Shown here one piece after another: positions 1 through 7,268 of a DNA stretch of 64,000 bases (its first letter is position 1; each line of letters opens with the position of its first letter). Position numbers and translations under genes: made by a program. The stretch is taken from assembly GCA_031423495.1 (NCBI GenBank), contig JANPFP010000264.1, positions 9,658 through 73,657 on the forward strand, given 5' to 3'. The stretch comes from JACPYM01 sp031423495 (GTDB lineage: Bacteria > Acidobacteriota > Blastocatellia > RBC074). The notes under the pieces were generated by a model. That model was not told where the DNA came from. It made no database searches and saw only the letters and a program-made list of their open reading frames with translations.

Positions 1-669
1 GACATCGCCAATTGCAGCCGTCAACTTGAACCCTCTGAAAGTGCGCAGGTCAAAGCCGCAACGGGACAGCCGCCCGTCGAACACACCGTCGGTTATGACG
101 CGCTCGCCATCTTCGTTCACAAAGATAATCCGCTTGATGAAATCACGCTCACACAACTCGCGGCGATTTATGGCGAGACGGGCAAGGTGCGCTGGTGGAG
201 CGATCTCAACCTCAAGATTCCCAGTTGCGGCAGCAACGAAATGATTCTCGTCAGCCGCCAGTCCAACTCTGGCACTTATCAATATTTCCGCGAAGCCATT
301 CTCGGCAAGATGGGCGATTTCAGATTGGGCACGCTCGACTTGCACGGCTCAAAAGATGTCGTCGAATTAGTTGGCCGCACGCCTTGCGCGATTGGTTACA
401 GCGGGATGGGTTACGCGACGAAGGAAGTCAAAATGTTGCGCGTCGCGCGCAAGGCCGGTGAGCCGTCGTTTGCGCCAACGGTCGAACATACGCAAACGAC
501 CGCCTATCCGATTGCGCGCCCGTTGTATATGTATACGCGCGGCACGCCGAGTGAGTCTGTCAAAGGCTATCTCAACTGGATTCAAAGCGACGCCGGACAA
601 ACGATCATCCTCGCCACTGGCTATGTTCCGCGCGCCAAAGAAGCCGGGATGCACGCCGTCACACAATAA
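1..669 (+). CDS. pstS: Phosphate ABC transporter substrate-binding protein PstS (5' end outside window)
   Basis: The frame is open from base 1, so the N-terminus, including any signal peptide, lies upstream; about 222 C-terminal residues are present. PstS is the periplasmic receptor that delivers inorganic phosphate to PstC/PstA. The text reads DIANCSR near the start (the family's DI..SR segment) and later SRQSNSGTY, which matches the Ser/Arg/Gly/Thr phosphate-contacting segment. It then runs through GYSGMGYA to a typical PstS end. It is 6 bases upstream of pstC, so it is the first visible gene of a pstSCABB operon. The identification rests on motifs plus the following permease and ATPase genes. 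Confidence 0.93.
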   Translation, partial: DIANCSRQLEPSESAQVKAATGQPPVEHTVGYDALAIFVHKDNPLDEITLTQLAAIYGETGKVRWWSDLNLKIPSCGSNEMILVSRQSNSGTYQYFREAILGKMGDFRLGTLDLHGSKDVVELVGRTPCAIGYSGMGYATKEVKMLRVARKAGEPSFAPTVEHTQTTAYPIARPLYMYTRGTPSESVKGYLNWIQSDAGQTIILATGYVPRAKEAGMHAVTQ

Positions 670-675
670 AAAATC

Positions 676-1572
676 ATGCCGCGCAACCGCCTCGAACTCA
701 TTATCGAACGCGTAATCGAAAGCCTGATCTGGTTGTGCGGCGTCAGCGCGATTATCTTTGTCTTCGCCATTTTCTTTTTCGTTTTTCGTGAAGGCGCGGG
801 GCTGCTTTTCAGCGGGCGTTTCAACTTCTGGCAATTCCTGACCAGCATGGAGTGGTATCCGACTTCGCCGCGCCTAGTGCGTTACGGCACGCTGGCGTTG
901 ATTGCGGGCACGTTCAGCGTGACGGCGCTGGCGATGTTGATTGCCGTGCCGTTCGGGTTGGGCGCAGCGATTTATGTTGCCGAATTCAGCAACCCGCGCA
1001 CCCGCGAGACGCTCAAGATCGTCATCGAATTGCTCGCTGCGATTCCTTCGGTCGTGTGGGGTTTCGTCGGCTTGACGGTGATGAATTCGCTCATCATCAA
1101 ACTTTTCAACGCACCCATCGGCCTCAACGTACTCAATGGCGGCATCCTGCTCGCGCTGATGAGCGTACCCATCATCGTTTCTATCGGCGAAGACGCGCTC
1201 AAGGCCGTCCCCGATGCTTACCGCGAAGCCGCGTTGGCGTTGGGGGCGACGCGCTGGCAGATGATTTATCGAGTGTTGCTGCCCGCCGCCAAAAACGGTT
1301 TGCTTGCCGCCGTGCTGCTGGGCGTAGGCCGCGCCGTGGGCGAGACGATGGCCGTGCTGATGGCGACCGGACATTCCGTACGCATCCCACATTCGCCGCT
1401 CGATTCTGTGCGCACGCTGACCGCGACCATCGCGGCGGAACTGGGCGAAGCGCCCGTCGGTTCCGATCATTATCAAGTGCTTTTCATCATCGGCATTTTG
1501 CTTTTCACGATTACGTTCATCATCAACCTGAGCGCCGATCTCGTCGTGCGCGGCATTCGCGGCAAGGCATGA
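676..1572 (+). CDS. pstC: Phosphate ABC transporter permease PstC
   Basis: A 298-aa inner-membrane permease of the Pst high-affinity phosphate importer; with PstA it forms the translocation channel. Hydrophobic segments begin at about residue 15 (IIFVFAIFFFVF) and continue to the C-terminus, as expected for six helices. The cytoplasmic coupling loop is visible as EAALALGATRWQ, the binding-protein-dependent permease (EAA) motif that contacts PstB. GRAVGETMAV is the usual PstC segment following it. Length is normal for the family. The start lies 6 bases after pstS and the stop overlaps the pstA start (ATGA), indicating translational coupling. Confidence 0.95.
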   Translation: MPRNRLELIIERVIESLIWLCGVSAIIFVFAIFFFVFREGAGLLFSGRFNFWQFLTSMEWYPTSPRLVRYGTLALIAGTFSVTALAMLIAVPFGLGAAIYVAEFSNPRTRETLKIVIELLAAIPSVVWGFVGLTVMNSLIIKLFNAPIGLNVLNGGILLALMSVPIIVSIGEDALKAVPDAYREAALALGATRWQMIYRVLLPAAKNGLLAAVLLGVGRAVGETMAVLMATGHSVRIPHSPLDSVRTLTATIAAELGEAPVGSDHYQVLFIIGILLFTITFIINLSADLVVRGIRGKA

Positions 1573-2471
1573 ATTCAGCAACGATACAATTTGGCAAAAC
1601 AGCGATGACGGTTCGTCAAGAACGGCGCGAACGCACCGCGCGACGGGTGTTTTTGCTGATGACGCTCTTGATGATCACGCCGCTGGTGTTGATCGTCGGC
1701 TTTCTGTTCATTCGCGCGCTGCCGATGTTATCGCTCGATTTTTTATTTAACGTACCCTTGCGTGGCATGCGCGACGGCGGCATCTGGCCGGCGTTATTGG
1801 GTACGATTTATCTGGTCTTGCTTTCGTTGGCATTGGCGACGCCGATTGGTGTGCTGGCGGCGGTTTATTTGAATGAATACGCGCGCGAAAACTGGTTCAC
1901 GCGGCTGGTCAATCTCGCCGTCGTCAATCTTGCCGGCGTGCCGAGCATCGTGCATGCGCTGTTCGGACTCGGCGCGTTTGTGGTCTTTGCGGGCATCGGA
2001 CGTTCGATTCTGGCGGCGGCGTTGACGCTGGCGATTATGACGCTGCCGGTCATCATTGCGAGTACGAAAGAAGCGCTCGCCTCCGTGCCGCGCCCGTTCC
2101 GCGAAGCCTGTTGGAACGTAGGCGCGACGCACTGGCAAACCATTCGCCACATCGTCTTGCCCAATTCGATCAGCGGCATTCTGACCGGCGTCATCCTGCA
2201 AGTTTCGCGCACGGCGGGCGAAACCGCGCCCATCATGTTCACCGGCGCAGTGTTTTATAAAGCGATTCAACGCGGCGACTTATTCGCTTACGGCCCGTTC
2301 GATCAATGCATGGCGCTGGCGATGCACCTGTTCACGGTCTCGACGCAAGTGCCTGACGTACCCGAAGCCTTGCCTTACGCGACCGCCATCGTCTTGCTTG
2401 GCACGGTGCTATCGGTCAACGCGCTGGCGATTGGCTTTCGCATGTATTTGCGCACCCGCAAAAAATGGTGA
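1569..2471 (+). CDS. pstA: Phosphate ABC transporter permease PstA
   Basis: A 300-aa second channel subunit of the Pst transporter. The chosen ATG at 1569 overlaps the pstC stop (ATGA); the frame stays open upstream to 852, but that part only shadows pstC. An internal ATG at 1605 is an alternative start. The protein starts with a basic cytoplasmic stretch, then a first helix (LLMTLLMITPLVLIVGFLF). The coupling loop reads EACWNVGATHWQTIRHIVLP, and SRTAGETAPI follows, which is characteristic of PstA. Downstream, a 157-bp gap filled by an AGGATT palindrome separates it from pstB1. The operon is probably still transcribed through that gap. Confidence 0.95.
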   Translation: MNSATIQFGKTAMTVRQERRERTARRVFLLMTLLMITPLVLIVGFLFIRALPMLSLDFLFNVPLRGMRDGGIWPALLGTIYLVLLSLALATPIGVLAAVYLNEYARENWFTRLVNLAVVNLAGVPSIVHALFGLGAFVVFAGIGRSILAAALTLAIMTLPVIIASTKEALASVPRPFREACWNVGATHWQTIRHIVLPNSISGILTGVILQVSRTAGETAPIMFTGAVFYKAIQRGDLFAYGPFDQCMALAMHLFTVSTQVPDVPEALPYATAIVLLGTVLSVNALAIGFRMYLRTRKKW

Positions 2472-2484
2472 CCATCATCGGAAA

Positions 2485-2610
2485 GGAATTAGACAGGATT
2501 TTCAGGATGGACAGGATGGACAGGATGAAAACAACGTTGTGACGTCTATCCTCTTTGACCAATCCTGTGAATCCTGAAAATCCTGTCAATCCTGTCAATC
2601 CTGTCTAATT
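2485..2610. repeat. Dispersed AGGATT-type palindromic repeat, copy 1
   Basis: The gap between pstA and pstB1 is almost entirely an imperfect inverted repeat built from short units. The left arm carries GACAGGATT, TTCAGGAT, GGACAGGAT and GGACAGGATG; the right arm carries AATCCTGTGAATCCTG, AAATCCTGTC and CAATCCTGTCTAATTT. The left flank AATTAGACAGGATT mirrors the right end AATCCTGTCTAATT. The same units recur near 12575-12695 and 53043-53080, so this is a dispersed family. It is non-coding and could fold into a large hairpin inside the pst transcript. Confidence 0.85.
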
Positions 2611-2628
2611 TCTCCTGAGCGGCAAAGA

Positions 2629-3384
2629 ATGATGAAGAAAATCGAAGTCGCCAACCTGCGCATTACCTATGGCTCGCACGTCGCACTCAAGGGCGTGACG
2701 TTTGACGTGTATGCCAACGAAATCCTCGCCATCATCGGCCCGGCGCAATCGGGCAAGACTTCGCTGTTGCGCGCGTTGAATCGTACGCTTGAATTCACAC
2801 CCGGCGCACGCGCGACGGGTTCGCTCAAAGTGGATGGCGAAGACGTGCAGCGCACGCGCAACGTACACGCGCTGCGCCGCAAGATTGGTATGGTAGCGCC
2901 GCTGCCCGTCGGCTTGCCGCTCACGATTTATGACAACGTAGCCTTTGCCCCGCGCATGTCCGGGTTGCGCGACAAAGCCAACCTCGATGAATTGGTCGAA
3001 CGTTGTTTAACCCAAGCCGCGCTGTGGGACGAAGTCAAAGACCGGCTCAATACATTGGGCACGAAACTTTCTGGCGGACAGCAACAACGTTTGACGATTG
3101 CCCGCGCGCTTTCGCACGAACCTGAAATTCTGTGCCTTGATGAATTCTCGATTGCGATTGATCCGGTCACGACGATGCGCATCGAAGAAGTGCTGAAAAC
3201 CTTGCGCCAACAGATGACGATCATTCTCGTGACGAATCTGACGCAACAGGCGCGGCGGCTGGCTGACCGCACGATGTTTCTCTGGCAAGGCGAAATCATC
3301 GAACTCGACCGCACCGAAGTGATTTTTTCTGACCAACCCGCGCGGCAACAGACGTTTGATTACGTGAACGGAATTTTTGGATGA
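2629..3384 (+). CDS. pstB: Phosphate transporter ATPase PstB1, degenerate Q- and H-loops
   Basis: A 251-aa ABC ATPase of the Pst importer. Walker A is intact (GPAQSGKTS, residues 37-45), as are the signature LSGGQ (147-151) and the catalytic Asp-Glu of Walker B (LDE, 170-172). Three things are unusual. The Q-loop, normally MVFQRP, reads MVAPLP (88-93), so the Gln is lost. The D-loop region reads EFSIAID instead of EPxSALD. The H-loop is VTN (Asn203) where the family has VTH. It is followed by a second PstB whose start overlaps this stop (ATGA). The defects suggest it works as the non-catalytic-site half of a PstB1-PstB2 heterodimer. No strong Shine-Dalgarno is seen. Confidence 0.9.
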   Translation: MMKKIEVANLRITYGSHVALKGVTFDVYANEILAIIGPAQSGKTSLLRALNRTLEFTPGARATGSLKVDGEDVQRTRNVHALRRKIGMVAPLPVGLPLTIYDNVAFAPRMSGLRDKANLDELVERCLTQAALWDEVKDRLNTLGTKLSGGQQQRLTIARALSHEPEILCLDEFSIAIDPVTTMRIEEVLKTLRQQMTIILVTNLTQQARRLADRTMFLWQGEIIELDRTEVIFSDQPARQQTFDYVNGIFG

Positions 3385-4148
3385 GCGATTTCAGCATACA
3401 GACGCGTGGGTTGAATTTGTGGTACGGCGACTTTCAGGCGCTGCGCGACGTGACGCTTGACATTCGCCACGGGCAAATCACTTCGCTCATCGGCCCGTCT
3501 GGCTGCGGCAAGACGACGCTGTTGCGCTGTTTCAATCGCATCAACGAACGTTACGGCAACGTTCGCACCGAAGGCGAGATTCGCCTGCTCGGCAAAAATA
3601 TTTACGACGCCGACGTAGCCCTCACCGAATTGCGCAAAGCCGTCGGCATGGTCTTTCAACGTCCAAATCCGCTGCCGCTTTCGGTCTATGAAAACGTCGT
3701 ACTTGGTTTGCGTTTGCACAACGAACGCCGCGCTTTGCCCAAAGGCATGCTTGACGCCGTCGTCGAAACCGCCTTGCGCGAGACTGGTTTGTGGGATGAT
3801 TTGAAAGACCGGCTCAAGACCAACGCGACTTCGTTGCAACTCGAACAGCAACAGAAACTTTGCATTGCGCGCTTGTTGCCGCTCAAGCCCGAAATCATTT
3901 TGATGGATGAACCCTGCTCGGCGCTTGACGTGGACGGTACGCGCGCGATTGAAGAACTGATGTTTGGCTTGAAAGGCCGCTACACGATTTTGATCGTCAC
4001 GCACAACATGGCGCAAGCACAACGCACCAGCGACGAGTGTATTTTCATGCTGCTCGGCGAAGTCATCGAACACGCCGCGACACAACAACTGTTCGAGCAA
4101 CCGCAAAACCAGCAAACGGCTGATTATCTGGCGGGGCGTTTTGGATGA
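3381..4148 (+). CDS. pstB: Phosphate transporter ATPase PstB2, degenerate signature motif
   Basis: A 255-aa second ABC ATPase, translationally coupled to pstB1. Walker A GPSGCGKTT (38-46), the Q-loop MVFQRPNP (Gln93), Walker B LMDEP and the H-loop VTHN (His208) are all canonical. The ABC signature is not: LSGGQ is replaced by LQLEQ (152-156). The remaining Q-rich stretch and ARLLPLKPEI after it align normally, so this is substitution and not a frameshift. The defect complements that of PstB1. The pst operon ends here; the next gene is convergent, 16 bases away, and no phoU follows. Confidence 0.9.
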   Translation: MSDFSIQTRGLNLWYGDFQALRDVTLDIRHGQITSLIGPSGCGKTTLLRCFNRINERYGNVRTEGEIRLLGKNIYDADVALTELRKAVGMVFQRPNPLPLSVYENVVLGLRLHNERRALPKGMLDAVVETALRETGLWDDLKDRLKTNATSLQLEQQQKLCIARLLPLKPEIILMDEPCSALDVDGTRAIEELMFGLKGRYTILIVTHNMAQAQRTSDECIFMLLGEVIEHAATQQLFEQPQNQQTADYLAGRFG

Positions 4149-4164
4149 TCCGTTTCAACACGCC

Positions 4165-5271
4165 TCACTCATAGCTCAAAGCTTCAATCGCATCCAACCC
4201 CGCTGCGCGCCACGCTGGATAAAGTGCGCCAACCAAACTGCACAACAATCCGCCAATGACCGCCAGCGCGACGTAATCGCTTTCGAGCGAGATGCGCGTG
4301 CCGTTCCAATGCCGCAAGATGAATTGCAGCAGCCACGACAGAGCCAGTCCGCCCGCGATGCCACCGGTGCTGATGAGCAGCGATTCTTTCAGGAAGGCCA
4401 GGGCAATGAACACGCGCGAAGCGCCGAGGGCTTTCATGATGCCGATTTGCCGCGTGCGTTCGCTCACCGTCGTGTAACTCGTCAACAAGACAATCAATAA
4501 ACTGATTAAGGCTGACAACGCGGCGACGGCTTTCAGGAAGGCGTTGAAGCCCACAAATCCCGTCGCAAACAACGTCGGCAAATCGCGCGTGAACAAGATG
4601 CGAAAGTCGGGGAAGCGTGCGGCGATGCGGTGGGCGACGGCTTCCTGCTCGGCGGCGTTGACGCATTTCACCAAAAACATCGAACACAGTTCGGGCGCGC
4701 TCAAGGCCGCTTGCATCGTCTTGAGCGGAATCATCAGCCGTGCGCCGGTTTCGGGGGCGTAAACGCCTACGACGGTGAATTCGCGGTCAAGCAATTTGAG
4801 CTTGTCGCCGACGTTGGTTTTGGTGGCCGAGGCATATTTCACATCCACCACGATTGCATCGCCGCGTTCGGGCAGCGGCTGACCCGCGACAATTTGTATG
4901 CCGGTCGTGTGTTGGTAATCAGCGAAATCTACGCCGTCAATTTGGCGCAAGCCCAACGCGCCGCCGCCGCCGAATTCGAGATGTTGCGCGACTGGCGTAA
5001 CGGCTTGCACGCCCGCTACGGCGCGCACTTCATCCAACAACTTGACGGGCAAGGTGACGGGCATCGTGGTGAACGAGAAGCCGCTCTGGCTAGTTTGCGA
5101 GAGCATCAGCTCGACGGCGAGATTGGTGTCGCGCGCGCCACGCTCACGCAATTGCCCGCGTACGAGTCCCACTGTCACGACGACGAGCAAGATGCCGACG
5201 GCTACGCCAAGCATGCTGGCGCAGGTGCGCGCGGGATGATGTGTGAGATTGGCGAAAATGAGTTGTTTCAT
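4165..5271 (-). CDS. FtsX/MacB-type ABC transporter permease
   Basis: A 368-aa inner-membrane protein with the MacB/FtsX topology. It has an N-terminal helix (about residues 19-37, MLGVAVGILLVVVTVGLV), a periplasmic MacB-like core domain, then three C-terminal helices (about 245-365). The loop TVSERTRQIGIMKALGASR is the hallmark of this permease family and couples to a cytoplasmic ATPase. No LolD/MacB-type ATPase gene lies beside it; the ATPase must be encoded elsewhere. Its ATG overlaps the stop of the upstream glycosyltransferase (ATGA), placing it last in a minus-strand operon of envelope genes. The substrate is unknown; lipid, glycolipid or peptide export are all possible. Confidence 0.85.
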   Translation of the reverse strand: MKQLIFANLTHHPARTCASMLGVAVGILLVVVTVGLVRGQLRERGARDTNLAVELMLSQTSQSGFSFTTMPVTLPVKLLDEVRAVAGVQAVTPVAQHLEFGGGGALGLRQIDGVDFADYQHTTGIQIVAGQPLPERGDAIVVDVKYASATKTNVGDKLKLLDREFTVVGVYAPETGARLMIPLKTMQAALSAPELCSMFLVKCVNAAEQEAVAHRIAARFPDFRILFTRDLPTLFATGFVGFNAFLKAVAALSALISLLIVLLTSYTTVSERTRQIGIMKALGASRVFIALAFLKESLLISTGGIAGGLALSWLLQFILRHWNGTRISLESDYVALAVIGGLLCSLVGALYPAWRAAGLDAIEALSYE

Positions 5272-6539
5272 AGTGTTTTAGGGGAAACGCGAACCGGCGC
5301 GGCTGGCACTGATTCGCGTTGCGGTGGTTGTTTGAATTGCTGATGCAATTGTTCGTAAAGGTCGAAAAAGCGCGTCGTCACGTGCGTCCAATCAGATTGC
5401 GCCGCCCGCAGCCGAGCTTGAGCGACGCGCGCGGCACGCACTGCTGGATCGTTGAAAACGGCTTGCACAGCTTGCGCAAACGAAACGGCGCGCGGTTTGG
5501 CGAGCCAGGCGTTGTCGGCGTTGGCGTAACTCAATACGCCGCCCGCGTTGGGGGCGACGAGCGGTAATCCGGCAGCCATGGCTTCGAGTGGAGCGATGCC
5601 GAAAGGTTCGCGCGGGTTGGGGTGCAGAAACGCATCGCAATTGGCGTAAAGCGACAACAACCGCGCGCGTTCGCCGAGGTGTCCGAGCAAGTGAACGTTC
5701 GGCAAGCCACGTTCGCGCAACTGCGCCGCCATAGGCCCGTCGCCCGCAATCAGCAAGCGGTATTCTTCTTTGCTGTGAGCGGCGAGCGCTTCCATCGTTT
5801 GCGTGAGCAACGGCACATTCTTTTCGGGCGAAACCCTACCTGCATAAAGCAACAAACGTGCGTTGGGCGATGCGCCAAGATGCGCGAGCAGGGCTTGGCG
5901 TTCGGTTTCGTTACGTTGCAAGGCGGCGAACTGCTGAACGTTTGCGCCCATCGGAACTACGTGCAAAGGCCGCGTGTGTTTGGGCGCAAAGGCGGCGCGC
6001 AATTCGTCGGCGGTGTAATCAGAATTCGCCAGGTGGAAATCAAAAAACGGCAAATAACAATAAGCCAAATAACGCCGCGACCAATTGCGCGCCCACGGTT
6101 TATCGCTGAGAAAAGCCCTGACGTTGTCATCCATTCGTTCGTGGCTCATGCCGATCAGCGTGGGGCGATGGGCGATGCCCAGCCCACCTTTGCGCCACAA
6201 ACCTGCCAGCCAGTTGAGCGCATATTTGTCACTGATTTCGATTACGTCAGGTAGCTCGGCGCGCAGAATTTCGCGCACTCTGCCGCGCGCGAAAGGCAGA
6301 TACGATGGCGGCAACAACAAACGATAACGGCGATCAAAAAACGGCGCGGGCGCTGCGGCGACGTGATAAATGCGGCAATGCGGGCCGAAGCTTTCTACGT
6401 CATCGCGCGCGCTGGGCACGACGAGTACGAGCGAACGCCCGGCGTGTTGCGCGGCGGTCAGCAGGAATCGGTAAAACGTACCAATGCCGCCAGAGTTTTG
6501 GTGGTAAGCATTGGTGAGATGCAAAGTTTTGAGGGGCAT
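5268..6539 (-). CDS. Glycosyltransferase, GT4 family
   Basis: A 423-aa GT-B fold glycosyltransferase. The N-terminal domain opens with LHLTNAYHQNSGGIGTFYRF, the Gly-rich acceptor-side loop typical of GT4. The C-terminal nucleotide-sugar half has YAGRVSPEKN and the EX7E-type segment REPFGIAPLEAMAAGLP. I chose the ATG at 6539; an upstream in-frame ATG at 6593 would add 18 residues encoded by the palindromic repeat at 6556-6644 and is unlikely to be real. It lies directly downstream of a membrane-protein gene and is coupled to the permease. Donor and acceptor cannot be told from sequence; a membrane glycolipid or surface polysaccharide is plausible. Confidence 0.85.
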   Translation of the reverse strand: MPLKTLHLTNAYHQNSGGIGTFYRFLLTAAQHAGRSLVLVVPSARDDVESFGPHCRIYHVAAAPAPFFDRRYRLLLPPSYLPFARGRVREILRAELPDVIEISDKYALNWLAGLWRKGGLGIAHRPTLIGMSHERMDDNVRAFLSDKPWARNWSRRYLAYCYLPFFDFHLANSDYTADELRAAFAPKHTRPLHVVPMGANVQQFAALQRNETERQALLAHLGASPNARLLLYAGRVSPEKNVPLLTQTMEALAAHSKEEYRLLIAGDGPMAAQLRERGLPNVHLLGHLGERARLLSLYANCDAFLHPNPREPFGIAPLEAMAAGLPLVAPNAGGVLSYANADNAWLAKPRAVSFAQAVQAVFNDPAVRAARVAQARLRAAQSDWTHVTTRFFDLYEQLHQQFKQPPQRESVPAAPVRVSPKTL

Positions 6540-6555
6540 GGATAAAACGTGTGTA

Positions 6556-6644
6556 GCATGTAGTACCGGCTTCAGCCGGACTTGTTTGCTCAAGGCTCAA
6601 GCGCTTCAACGCAAACGCTTCCGGCTGAAGCCGGTACTACATGC
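6556..6644. repeat. Perfect 25-bp inverted repeat (GTAGTACCGGCTTCAGCCGG type)
   Basis: Bases 6556-6580 and 6620-6644 are exact reverse complements (25 of 25), separated by a 39-base loop. The core is GTAGTACCGGCTTCAGCCGG. It sits between two genes of the minus-strand operon and supplies the last codons and stop of the membrane protein gene as well as an artefactual N-terminal extension to the next gene. It resembles a REP/MITE-like extragenic palindrome. Only one copy is visible here. Confidence 0.85.
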
Positions 6645-7268
6645 ACGCGGAACCGCAGTGATGAATTGCCAGACGATGCCGGGCATGGCGCGCAAGTCTT
6701 CGCGCAACGTGCAGCGTTCGTGGCCGGTGAGCAATACGCCGCGCCGCATCGCAAACAAATTGAAGCAAGCCGACAGCACCGAAAAAGTCACCGAGACCAA
6801 CAGTCCGCGCTTGAGTTGCGGCGTACCGCTCAACCGATGCACGGTGAATTCGAGCGCGTGATTGCAGGCGGGCACCACTACCATCAACAGCAAGGTCACC
6901 TGCCACGCGGGTTGCACGCGGCGAAAGTGTTGAATGAGCGCGCCATAAAATCCGGCGATGACGGCATATAAAGCAGCCTCTACGGTCAAGGCAGCGAGCG
7001 CGGCGGCGAGTCCGGCTTTTAACGTCGCCACAAAAAACAGCGAGCCGCGCAGACAGGCGCTCAAGACTGCCGCCTTCCAATGCCAACGCCGCACCAGCAA
7101 CGTCAGCGGATGACGCAACAGCACGCGAAACGCTGCGCCCAACGAAGTCGTTTCAGCGCAAGGCGGCTTCGGCAGCGACCTTGAGGTTTCGTTCGGCAGC
7201 ACTTTCAGCACGGGCAGCGGCTTGGGCTTGATCGAGTTGTAAGCAATGTTCATAGGCTTCATAGACAC
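6606..7268 (-). CDS. Putative polytopic membrane protein of unknown function
   Basis: An open frame of 220 aa with at least three hydrophobic segments (about residues 65-95 rich in Ala/Leu, 98-112, and 120-135) and a conserved-looking polar end. I do not recognise a family. The first 38 codons overlap the upstream glycosyltransferase gene, so the true start may be an internal TTG near 7140 or a GTG near 7214. The last 15 or so residues (PRACSTGFSRKRLR) are encoded by the inverted repeat at 6556-6644, so the natural C-terminus was probably altered by repeat insertion. Position between two glycosyltransferases suggests a role in the same envelope pathway. Confidence 0.55.
   Translation of the reverse strand: MSMKPMNIAYNSIKPKPLPVLKVLPNETSRSLPKPPCAETTSLGAAFRVLLRHPLTLLVRRWHWKAAVLSACLRGSLFFVATLKAGLAAALAALTVEAALYAVIAGFYGALIQHFRRVQPAWQVTLLLMVVVPACNHALEFTVHRLSGTPQLKRGLLVSVTFSVLSACFNLFAMRRGVLLTGHERCTLREDLRAMPGIVWQFITAVPRACSTGFSRKRLR

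Noticed and set aside
852..1568. Upstream extension of the PstA frame to 852
   Set aside because: The extension overlaps pstC entirely and its translation is Arg/His-rich nonsense; the ATG at 1569 in an ATGA overlap is the natural start.
6540..6593. Eighteen-residue N-terminal extension of the GT4 enzyme
   Set aside because: It translates the 25-bp inverted repeat; homology to GT4 begins only after the ATG at 6539.
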